Assembly (NCBI GenBank): GCA_900542125.1
Contig: UQMO01000027.1
Coordinates: 1 to 30,574, forward strand
Length of the DNA: 30,574 nt
Direction: 5' to 3'
From: an uncultured Collinsella sp.
Lineage (GTDB): Bacteria > Actinomycetota > Coriobacteriia > Coriobacteriales > Coriobacteriaceae
Positions 1 through 6,604 of the stretch are shown in pieces. The notes beneath the pieces are model-generated. The model was not told where the DNA came from, did not search any database, and worked only from the letters and a program-made list of their open reading frames with translations. The first letter of the stretch is position 1. The number at the start of each line of letters is the position of its first letter. Made by a program: the position numbers and the translations under genes.

Positions 1-48
1 TCTACACCTAAGCCTTCGTCGGCAGCGTCAGATGTGTATAAGAGACAG
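1..48 (+). other. Nextera library adapter (non-genomic)
   Basis: Positions 1-7 match the end of the Illumina P5 oligo. Positions 8-15 (CTAAGCCT) match the i5 index known as S508/N508, positions 16-29 are the Nextera Read 1 primer part, and positions 30-48 are the 19-bp Tn5 mosaic end. Genomic sequence starts at 49. This is untrimmed sequencing adapter at a contig end, not a transposon in the organism. Translated, it produces the false N-terminus MCIRDS on the first reading frame. Confidence 0.97.
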
Positions 49-2407
49 CTCATATGGCGTGGTCTGGAAACTCTTTGGCGAGGATCAGCATGAATCTTGT
101 TATGTCGTCGAGTTCGTTGGCAAAAGTCATGTGTCGCTTTTGGGCTACGTAAGCGTTTCGGGTGAGGTGTACAAGGTGGACCGCCCCGTCAGCGAGGCTC
201 CGCTGCCCAACGATCCCGACATGGAACTGGTCCTTGACGAGTCGGATTCCGGTATTGGTGAGATTATGGTAAGGGAAGCCAGCGGTGCAATGCGCGCGTG
301 TGCGCAAACTGTCGGCTCTCCCGAAGGCCCCATGCGCGAGCAGTCCGACCACGAGACATGGAATTCGACCCGCGCCCTTCCTTACGGCGAGTTTATGGCC
401 TCGATGTTCTTGCGCTACGTGATATTTGCCAACTCCGAAAGCGCTATTGTGCACACGGCGGACGCCGGCGGACTCGACGAGGGTATGCAAAACGTTGTCG
501 ACAAGATCAAGCTCGTAAAGTTGTCCGAGCCGGTCGAGGTGTTTTTGGGCTTTAACACGGCACCGCTCCCCGATGCTATCGAGACGCTGCTTTACCGCGT
601 TGACCATGCTGAGAATCCGAGCGGTATCGAGCGCTATGCCGCCGCCCTTATGAGCGAAATTGATTTGCCCCGCCTGCGCACCATCGCTGCTAGGTCCGAG
701 ATGAGCCTAGCTCGCATTGATCGCTCAAAGATTTTCTATCTCAATTTTGATCGTAGCCTGTTGGACCAGGACGAGATTGACATGCTGCTTGCCATCGAGT
801 GCCGTCTCAACCGCCTCTCCGGCATCCTTGAGCGCATCGGGGCCGGATTGGTCCCTGCGGCATCCTCGCCGAGCCTTGAGGGCTGCGCGCTCTTTGATGC
901 GTGGCATATCGCCAAGACGACCAACGATGTTCCCCGACTGCTCGATACGGCTTCGAGCGATAACCCGTGGGCCAAGCCGGGAACGGTTTCGTGCCAGCCG
1001 GGCGGCGAGTGGGACGTGCGCACCCGTTTTGCGCGAATCGTTGAGGCGCTCAACGTGGTCACGCGGCTCGACTATACCTATCGGGCAAACGTTGCCGAGG
1101 GGATTATGCTCGTTCGGTTTGGGCAGTCTGTCGTTGATGCCATGCTGCAACGTGAATACGACGCTCAGGATGACGCCTGGCGCGAGCTGGACGAGGACAC
1201 GCGCGCGATCTGGGCCGCGGAGCACGATGCGCGCGTGGCACTCACGCTTGCGGCAGCGTGTTTTGCCGCGGGCACCTGCATCACGCGCTGCTATGTGCAG
1301 ATTGCTGCTCCCGACAGTGAGCAGGGCGAGCGCGTTGTCGCAACGTATTTCTTTGGGCGCGCGGCCTATCTGGCCGATTGCGTGCCTGTCGCCAAGGATC
1401 TTGAGAGCATGGACATGGACGATATGCCGTGCAAGCGTGTGCTTGAGGCGTATGAGTCAACCGCTCCGGAGACGATTGAGCCTGCGGAGGTTCATGCTCG
1501 TCCGCGTGATGACCATCGCACGCTGCCGCCGGCGCTGCGCGATCTGCTGCTTGCCGATACGGCTGACGAGTTGGAGGTCATGGAAGAGGACGACGACCCA
1601 TACGTGGCCCGTGTTGTTGAATTGCGCGAGCAGGCAAAAGTAGACCGTACAGGTGCTTTTGAAGGCTTTTCCCGTCTTGTCGAGGAGTTGGAGGCTAAGT
1701 GCACTGTCGCCGAGCTTTTGGCGACAGGTCCGGTTCAAACGCAGTTTTGCGATAACCAGTTGGTGCGCATGGTGTTACCGGTGTTGGAAGAAGACGACTC
1801 TGTGCGAATCCTTCGTGCGCCCGATGCGCTGTACTTTGCCCAGCACGAGATCTGCAGCTTTTACGCCGAGCAAGAGGACTTTGAACGAGCACTGCCCGAG
1901 GTGCGCCATCTTTACGATCTGGCGCGCTCGTCCATGCAATCGCACTTTGCGCTCATCAACGTGCTTGCGCGGCTGGAGCGCTTTGACGAGATTATCGAGG
2001 TTGCGCGCCACGGCCTACGTATTGCCAGCGATCGTTCTGCAATTGGCTACCTGTTCTACCGCTTGGCGTTTGCCTATTGGAATTGTGATCAGCTCGACCT
2101 GGCGCTGGCTTGTTACCGTCTAGTGCCGCGCGGCGAGGAGTCGGGCAGCAGCGCGCTGGAAGAAATGCAGGGCCTTATGAACGAGATGGGCGTCAGCGAG
2201 CCTCCGACGTTCGAAGAAGCGGTCGAGACCATCCACAAGGCTGGACTTGAGTTGCCGCCAGTGTCCGCCGTGACGAATCAGCTGGCAGATGCCGCTGTGC
2301 AACTGGTCGACAACGGCTTCTTTTTCCTGGCACGCGGTTGCATCTTCCAAATGTGGCGCACCATGGGCAACGACGAGCTCGGCTCCCTCAACCGCTCGCT
2401 GGGGTAG
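49..2407 (+). CDS. TPR-like hypothetical protein, 5'-truncated
   Basis: About 785 genomic codons are open to the TAG at 2405-2407. The frame is open from the adapter junction, so the true start lies off the contig; the apparent ATG at 32 is inside the adapter. The long N-terminal part has no motif I recognise. The last ~200 residues are helical and resemble tetratricopeptide repeats (for example FYAEQEDFERALPEV, then LERFDEIIEVARHGL, then AYWNCDQLDLALACYRL), which suggests a protein-protein interaction role. There is no signal peptide or membrane segment in the visible part. The protein is acidic, so a cytoplasmic location is likely. Its molecular function is unknown. A GC-rich hairpin without a T-run follows at 2425-2452. 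Confidence 0.8.
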
Positions 2408-2424
2408 GGGGCGGTATAGAGGGG

Positions 2425-2452
2425 CCGCACCGCGCTATTTGTATCGGTGCGG
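2425..2452 (+). terminator. possible hairpin after TPR-like gene
   Basis: Arms CCGCACCG (2425-2432) and CGGTGCGG (2445-2452) are perfectly complementary over 8 bp around a 12-nt loop, 17 bases after the stop codon. No T-run follows, so Rho-independent termination is uncertain. Confidence 0.3.
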
Positions 2453-2499
2453 GCGGGAGGACCCGACAGAATCGGTAAGGCATAAAGCCGCCGAGCCTG

Positions 2500-2555
2500 C
2501 TAAAACTGTTAAACTCTGCTAAAGTTGCTAAACTTTGTTAAAGTTGTTAAAACTG
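2500..2555 (+). repeat. six phased YTAAAnnnTG tandem repeats (operator or iteron-like)
   Basis: Six tandem degenerate units start with CTAAA or TTAAA and end in TG: 2500-2508, 2509-2518, 2519-2527, 2528-2537, 2538-2546 and 2547-2555. Unit lengths are 9, 10, 9, 10, 9 and 9 bp, so pairs repeat about every 19 bp. The array is AT-rich in a GC-rich genome and ends just before the ribosome binding site of the AAA+ ATPase gene. It could be an operator array for that gene, an iteron-like binding array, or a low-complexity expansion. Confidence 0.7.
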
Positions 2556-2569
2556 GCAGAGGAGGTCGA

Positions 2570-3652
2570 ATGTCAAAAGCTATTAATCCCTTTAAGCCAA
2601 CAGCGGGCATGAATCCACCTGAGCTTATCGGACGCGACGCTGTTTTGGATGACTTTGCCGAAGCTCTTGAGAATGGTCCTGGTGCCCCCGATCGACTCAT
2701 GCGCATCTCGGGTGTCCGAGGCACGGGTAAAACGGTGCTCCTCAACGCATTGGGCGATCTTGCGCGCAAAAAAGGATTCGAGGTTGTCGACGTCGCCTCA
2801 AATGCCGGTTTTTGCGACAGAATTCTCGAGGCTCTGCAGCGAAATGTTCGTCTTGCATCAATGTCGATTTCCCCATCGATTTTAGGAGTCAGCCTTGGCT
2901 CCGTAGAGCTGTCGAAGTCGGCCTCTCATCTGGGTGAGGCGATGTACGATGCCGCGAAGCGAGGTGGTTTGCTCATCACACTCGATGAGATTCAGGACGC
3001 CTCAACTGAGGAAATGCGCGAGCTGGGTAATGAAATGCAGCTCTTGATTCGCCAAGGGGCGAATGTCGCCTTTGCATTCGCTGGTTTGCCAACCTCGGTG
3101 GATGGCGTGGTGGTGGATGATACGTTGACGTTCCTTCAGAGGGCGAAGCATATCGAGCTCACGCGGCTTTCAGATTTTGAAGTCGGCGGATCGTTTGAGG
3201 ATACGATGAGGCGTGCGGGCAAGGAACTCGACGAAGGCGTTGCTGAGCTTTTAACAAAGGCTTCGGCAGGCTATCCCTTTATGGTCCAGTTGGTCGGATA
3301 TTACGCTTGGCAGGTTGCTGCGCGCAGCGGGTCGGAGAGCGTGAGTGAAGAGGCGGCTCGCAAGGGTGTCCAGGCGGCTCTTGATAGTTTCAATGCCATG
3401 GTGATTGCCCCCGCGCTGCGCAGGGTGTCGGAGCGGCAGTTTCAATATCTCGCGGCGATGGCGCAATGCGAAGGCGGCGAGATTACGAACGGTGATATTG
3501 CCAAAAAGATGGGATTGCCGGCGAATAAAGTCGGGTCGTATCGCAAACGTCTGATCGATACGGGACTGATTGAGCCTGCCGGCTACGGCTGTGTTTCGTT
3601 TGCAATTCCGTACATGCGCGATTATCTGTTGGAGACCATTCGAGCGGACTAA
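2570..3652 (+). CDS. AAA+ ATPase with C-terminal winged helix (Orc1/Cdc6-like fold)
   Basis: 360 residues. The ATG at 2570 is chosen over an upstream in-frame start at 2525 because GAGGAGG lies 5-11 bases before it and 2525 falls inside the repeat array. Residues ~19-30 (ELIGRDAVLDDF) are typical of the entry to this ATPase family. Walker A GVRGTGKT is at ~48-55 and Walker B LLITLDEIQD at ~133-142. The last ~90 residues contain a winged-helix-like segment (ITNGDIAKKMGL, then KRLIDTGLIE). The layout matches the broad STAND/'archaeal ATPase' type P-loop proteins, with ATP-dependent DNA or protein binding expected. The physiological role is unknown. The gene is flanked by a repeat array upstream and two 59-bp dyads downstream, and seems somewhat less GC-rich than its neighbours, so horizontal acquisition is possible but unproven. 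Confidence 0.85.
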   Translation: MSKAINPFKPTAGMNPPELIGRDAVLDDFAEALENGPGAPDRLMRISGVRGTGKTVLLNALGDLARKKGFEVVDVASNAGFCDRILEALQRNVRLASMSISPSILGVSLGSVELSKSASHLGEAMYDAAKRGGLLITLDEIQDASTEEMRELGNEMQLLIRQGANVAFAFAGLPTSVDGVVVDDTLTFLQRAKHIELTRLSDFEVGGSFEDTMRRAGKELDEGVAELLTKASAGYPFMVQLVGYYAWQVAARSGSESVSEEAARKGVQAALDSFNAMVIAPALRRVSERQFQYLAAMAQCEGGEITNGDIAKKMGLPANKVGSYRKRLIDTGLIEPAGYGCVSFAIPYMRDYLLETIRAD

Positions 3653-3700
3653 TAAAGACTGGAGGCATCGACGCCGCCGCTGTGGTTGCCCCCGCATCTT

Positions 3701-3759
3701 TGTCTCAATCTGTAACATCTAGAGGGGATTACGGCATGCAGGTGTTTCAGATTGAGACA
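3701..3759. repeat. 59-bp dyad, copy 1
   Basis: A 17-bp arm at 3701-3717 (TGTCTCAATCTGTAACA) and its reverse complement at 3743-3759 match at 16 of 17 positions around a 25-bp centre. The outer 12 bp are perfect. It lies in the gap between the AAA+ ATPase and tRNA-Ser. It may be a binding site pair or a small REP/MITE-like intergenic repeat. Confidence 0.8.
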
Positions 3760-3781
3760 TTTGCGGATGGCGCTGACTGTT

Positions 3782-3840
3782 TGTCTAAATCTGTAACATC
3801 TGGACGAAGATTCGGCCTGTAACTGTTACGGATTGAGATG
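3782..3840. repeat. 59-bp dyad, copy 2
   Basis: This is a second unit of identical length and layout: arms 3782-3798 and 3824-3840 match at 13 of 17 positions around a 25-bp centre. Its left arm differs from that of copy 1 by one base, and the centres share 15 of 25 positions. The two units are 81 bp apart start to start. Confidence 0.75.
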
Positions 3841-3889
3841 ATTGACTGAGACGTCTACTGGCAAATCGGAATCGCTCCAAAATTCCCCC

Positions 3890-3918
3890 TTGCCCATCCT
3901 TGGCTGTTTGGTTACTAT
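3890..3918 (+). promoter_or_regulatory. predicted promoter of tRNA-Ser
   Basis: TTGCCC at 3890-3895 and TACTAT at 3913-3918 are separated by 17 bp and fit sigma-70-type -35/-10 boxes. Transcription would start near 3925, eight bases before the tRNA. Confidence 0.5.
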
Positions 3919-3932
3919 AGAACGGCTGTTAC

Positions 3933-4023
3933 GGAGAGCTGACCGAGAGGCCGAAGGTGCTCGCCTGCTAAGCGAGTATGCCCCAAAAGGGCATCTGGGG
4001 TTCGAATCCCCAGCTCTCCGCCA
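3933..4023 (+). tRNA. tRNA-Ser (anticodon GCT)
   Basis: 91 nt with encoded CCA. The acceptor stem is GGAGAGC (3933-3939) with GCTCTCC (4013-4019), followed by discriminator G and CCA (4021-4023). The anticodon stem CTCGC/GCGAG encloses loop CTGCTAA, with anticodon GCT at 3967-3969 reading AGC/AGU serine codons. A long variable arm (GCCC..AAAA..GGGC), typical of class II tRNAs, and a T arm GGGG-TTCGAAT-CCCC are present. A terminator follows at 4038-4063. The 3' end from position 4006 is duplicated at 4196-4216. Confidence 0.97.
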
Positions 4024-4037
4024 GTAAGACTTTAAAG

Positions 4038-4063
4038 AAGGGTTCCGAAAGGGGCCCTTTTTT
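4038..4063 (+). terminator. Rho-independent terminator of tRNA-Ser
   Basis: The stem GGGTTCC/GGGGCCC (4040-4046, 4051-4057, two G-T pairs) with a GAAA loop is followed by TTTTTT at 4058-4063. Confidence 0.85.
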
Positions 4064-4227
4064 AGTTGAACCACGTTAGCTGGGGATTCGAACCCGAGAG
4101 GGCACGGGCGTTAAGCAAACGCGAAAGCGTTTGTAGCCCGTGGGCGAAAAGCCGCCAGGCTTTGAAGCCGGAGGGCATGCGTAGCATGCCCGGACATCCC
4201 CAGCTCTCCGCCAGTACGAATTTGAAG

Positions 4228-4253
4228 AAGGGTCCCATTTGGGGCCCTTTTTT
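4228..4253 (+). terminator. second copy of the tRNA-Ser terminator
   Basis: The stem GGGTCCC/GGGGCCC (4230-4236 and 4241-4247) has an ATTT loop and is followed by TTTTTT at 4248-4253. It belongs to the duplicated tRNA tail. Confidence 0.8.
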
Positions 4254-4257
4254 ATTA

Positions 4258-5685
4258 TCAAGAATGGCGGCTGGGGATTCGAACCCTCAAAAAGGAGGCA
4301 TCCTTTCGGACGCCTCCTTTCAGTGGACTTATTATTCTTGCGCCCTCCATCTCAGGAGCCTTGGCTACGGTCTCGCTCTCTGCCGCAAGTGGGCGGTTGT
4401 CGATGCGGCGGCCCAAGCGATCGAGCTTCACGAGCAGCCATTCAATGGGATTCGGCCCTGCGCCTTCCTCGTCGGCAACCAGGTCCATGACGGCGATCTT
4501 GGTGCCGTCCTGCTTGAGTGTAACGCTGCCCACCTTGTCGCCCACATGCACCGTGCCCGAAAGATCGTCGTAGCTAACCTTTTCGGTCACCTCGCCGGCA
4601 AGAGAAAACACGGTCGCTTGCGCCGTGGGATCGGCGAGCGTGGCGTCGATTGTCTTATCCGTCCAGTCGGTTTGACTAATGCGCGCCATAAGCGGGTTGC
4701 CGTTGGCGGTCTTTTCTTGCGTGTTGGCGATTGCGACCGTCACCTTGTGACCGTAGTACCAGTTGGCAAGGGTGGCGGTATCGGTAAAGCGCTGATCGGT
4801 GGTGGTGGAGTTCAAAATAACGGTGTAGATCTCGTCGCCGTCGCGGTTGTAGGCGCTCGTAAAGCAATAGCCCGCGTCGTCGGTGGTGCCGGTCTTGCCG
4901 CCGATGTTGCCATCTTGGCCCAGCAAATAGTTATGCGTGTCCATGGAATGCGAATGGTCGGTGCCGTCGGCGCCCGTGACCTCGATCCAGGAATCCTCGC
5001 TCGCTACGACCTCGCGGATCGTGTCGTTTTTCATGGCTTCCTGCATCATCAGCGCTACGTCGTGTGCGGTTGAGTGCATATTGCCAGCCCACTCATCAAA
5101 GTCCAGACCATGCGGGTTTTCAAAAAGCGTACCGGTGCAGCCGAGCTTCTTAGCGCGCTCGTTCATGGCCTTCACAAATGTGGCCTCGGCGTCTTTGGTC
5201 TTGGGGTCGATCTTCTTGCCCACATATTCGGCGAGCACGATGGCGGCGTCGTTGCCCGAGGGAATCATCAGACCGCGTAGTGCCTGCTCCACGGTAAGCT
5301 CGTCGCCTTCGAGCAAGCCGGCGGTCGAATTACCCACGGTGGCTGCGGCGTTGCTCACCGTGACCTTCTCGTTCATCTTGCAATTCTCGACGGTTAGGAT
5401 TGCGGTCATGACCTTGGTGATCGAGGCAATCTTGACCTGCTCATCGGCGCCGCGCCCATAGTAGACGGTGCCGTCTTTGCCCATGACGAGGGCATTGGTC
5501 GCATCGATATCGGGCAGGTTTCCGGCCGTGATGCCGCGCGCATCGGCGGTTTTGCCGCAAACATTGTCGGTCGTGAGCACTTGGGCGCCGGCAACGGTGG
5601 GCACGCCAGCGGCAAGGGCGATAGCGCAGACAAAGCCGGCGGCAAGCTGGGCTGAGCGCTTTGCAAAAGAGGTGAGGGACTTCAC
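4258..5685 (-). CDS. D-alanyl-D-alanine carboxypeptidase (PBP5/S11 family)
   Basis: 475 residues from a GTG at 5685. This start is chosen because it gives a classic signal peptide (MKSLTSFAKRSAQ, then LAAGFVCAIALAAGVPTVAGA) and because the promoter TATACT box lies just upstream; the longest open frame (from 5796) would start above that promoter. Serine-peptidase S11 motifs are SITK at ~88-91 (catalytic Ser), SGN at ~143-145 and KTG at ~264-266. The enzyme trims the terminal D-Ala from peptidoglycan stem peptides outside the membrane. A PBP5-like beta domain follows. A late segment IEWLLVKLDRLGRRI may be amphipathic. The C-terminus is odd: the frame passes through the terminator into the tRNA-tail repeat, while a TAA-TAA pair stands at 4329-4334 in another frame. 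A single-base indel near 4340 would explain this. The neighbouring VanRS-like pair is divergent. Confidence 0.9.
   Translation of the reverse strand: MKSLTSFAKRSAQLAAGFVCAIALAAGVPTVAGAQVLTTDNVCGKTADARGITAGNLPDIDATNALVMGKDGTVYYGRGADEQVKIASITKVMTAILTVENCKMNEKVTVSNAAATVGNSTAGLLEGDELTVEQALRGLMIPSGNDAAIVLAEYVGKKIDPKTKDAEATFVKAMNERAKKLGCTGTLFENPHGLDFDEWAGNMHSTAHDVALMMQEAMKNDTIREVVASEDSWIEVTGADGTDHSHSMDTHNYLLGQDGNIGGKTGTTDDAGYCFTSAYNRDGDEIYTVILNSTTTDQRFTDTATLANWYYGHKVTVAIANTQEKTANGNPLMARISQTDWTDKTIDATLADPTAQATVFSLAGEVTEKVSYDDLSGTVHVGDKVGSVTLKQDGTKIAVMDLVADEEGAGPNPIEWLLVKLDRLGRRIDNRPLAAESETVAKAPEMEGARIISPLKGGVRKDASFLRVRIPSRHS
4288..4320 (-). terminator. terminator of the D,D-carboxypeptidase gene, inside its open frame
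   Basis: On the minus strand the 10-bp arms at 4308-4317 and 4294-4303 pair (one mispair or wobble) around a GAAA loop, followed by TTTTT (4293-4289). It lies before the in-frame stop codon of the gene at 4258-4260, which is abnormal. Confidence 0.85.
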
Positions 5686-5724
5686 AGATTTCGCTTTCGA
5701 CGGGATGGTCTCTTCTGGAACTAG

Positions 5725-5753
5725 AGTATATCGTTTGCCGGCGTCGGCGATCA
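5725..5753 (-). promoter_or_regulatory. predicted promoter of the D,D-carboxypeptidase gene
   Basis: On the minus strand TGATCG (plus 5748-5753) and TATACT (plus 5725-5730) are separated by 17 bp. The leader to the GTG at 5685 would be about 30 nt. The -35 match is weak and the -10 strong. Confidence 0.55.
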
Positions 5754-5856
5754 TTGCGTGCGTGCGTGGCCCACATCCGCTCCCGAACGGGCACAAGGGT
5801 GCTTAAGGCCGACTTAATCACCCACGCTTGTTGTGTGTGGCGTGCGTCGCCTCAGG

Positions 5857-5862
5857 CATAAT
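5857..5862 (+). promoter_or_regulatory. possible -10 box of the VanR-like gene
   Basis: CATAAT is found 20 bases before the start codon, in the divergent gap shared with the carboxypeptidase gene. No convincing -35 box is seen. Confidence 0.35.
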
Positions 5863-5882
5863 GGAGCGCGAGAGGAGCACGC

Positions 5883-6578
5883 ATGAACGAGCGCATTTTG
5901 GTAGTTGATGACGAGAAGGCCATCGCCGACTTGGTTGGCATCTACCTTACAAAAGAGGGCTTTGATGTCCAGATTGCCTATAGCGGGGCCGATGCTGCCA
6001 AGGCGATTTTGGAGCAGGAGTTCGATCTGGCGCTGCTTGATGTCATGCTGCCCGATATCGATGGGTTTGAGCTGCTGCGTACGATCCGTTCCAGCCATAC
6101 CTATCCCGTGATCATGCTGACGGCGCGCGATGCCCAGCAAGACAAGATCGGGGGCCTTTCGCTTGGCGCGGACGATTACGTGGTTAAGCCGTTCCGTCCG
6201 CTGGAGCTCATCGCGCGCGTGCACGCTCAGCTTCGCCGCTACACCAGCTACGGTAGCCGTGCACAGGCGGCCGAGTCGCCGACCATTCAGCTCGACGGCT
6301 TGGAGATCAACCGCGATGCTCGTTCCGTGACAGTGGACGGTTCACCGGTTCGCCTCACGCCCACCGAGTATTCAATCTTGCTGTATCTGGTCGAGCATCG
6401 CGGCAGCGTGGTGGCCGTGGAGGACCTGTTCCGCGCGGTGTGGAACGAGGACTTTATGCCCGGCTCCAACAATACGGTGATGGTGCATATTCGCCACTTG
6501 CGCGAAAAGATCGGCGACGACGCACAAAAGCCACGCTTTATCAAAAACGTCTGGGGCGTCGGCTACATCATCGAATAA
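5883..6578 (+). CDS. VanR-like OmpR-family response regulator
   Basis: 231 residues; ATG after AGAGGAG. The receiver domain (~1-118) has the acidic pair D9-D10, phosphoacceptor D53 in LLDVMLP, T80 and K102 (VKPF). The effector domain (~140-230) is a winged helix of the Trans_reg_C type, ending in FIKNVWGVGYIIE. Stretches such as SSHTYPVIMLTARD, LGADDYVVKPF and RPLELIARVHAQLRRY are close to my memory of enterococcal VanR proteins. It likely activates transcription after phosphorylation by the kinase 26 bases downstream. The divergent D,D-carboxypeptidase gene is the natural target candidate (inference). No vanH, vanA/B or vanX gene is in the window, so this is not evidence of vancomycin resistance. 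Confidence 0.9.
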   Translation: MNERILVVDDEKAIADLVGIYLTKEGFDVQIAYSGADAAKAILEQEFDLALLDVMLPDIDGFELLRTIRSSHTYPVIMLTARDAQQDKIGGLSLGADDYVVKPFRPLELIARVHAQLRRYTSYGSRAQAAESPTIQLDGLEINRDARSVTVDGSPVRLTPTEYSILLYLVEHRGSVVAVEDLFRAVWNEDFMPGSNNTVMVHIRHLREKIGDDAQKPRFIKNVWGVGYIIE

Positions 6579-6604
6579 CGCTTTTCGCTTGTGAGGATCT
6601 TGAT

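Larger units (their letters stand above)
4006..4286 (+). repeat. tRNA-Ser tail duplication enclosing a hairpin core
   Basis: The tRNA 3' end ATCCCCAGCTCTCCGCC..GTA (4006-4026) is repeated exactly at 4196-4216. The following terminator (4038-4063 versus 4228-4253) and an antisense T-arm segment GCTGGGGATTCGAACCC (4079-4095 versus 4270-4286) are also duplicated, at an offset of 190-191 bp. The core between the copies (about 4096-4195) has two strong hairpins: AAACGC-GAAA-GCGTTT inside CACGGGC/GCCCGTG (4103-4142), and GGGCATGC-GTA-GCATGCCC (4173-4191). It has no coding potential. It is either a small mobile or att-like element, or the remnant of a tandem tRNA gene. Confidence 0.8.

Noticed and set aside
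32..49. ATG at 32 as the start of the first gene
   Set aside because: It lies within the sequencing adapter; the residues MCIRDS are a known Nextera artefact.
3701..3840. CRISPR array
   Set aside because: There are only two dyad units, with no uniform repeats and spacers and no cas genes.
3826..4261. Minus-strand open frames with AGDSNP- and RVRIPS-type residues
   Set aside because: These are translations of tRNA-Ser and its tail copies, not genes.
2570..4286. Complete integrated plasmid or phage between the repeat array and the tRNA-Ser tail copy
   Set aside because: The ATPase gene lies upstream of the intact tRNA and outside the duplicated tail, and there is no integrase, so a defined element cannot be drawn.
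4066..5073. 335-codon plus-strand open frame
   Set aside because: It is antisense to the carboxypeptidase gene and begins in the tRNA-tail repeat (residues like WGFEPERA come from the T-arm).
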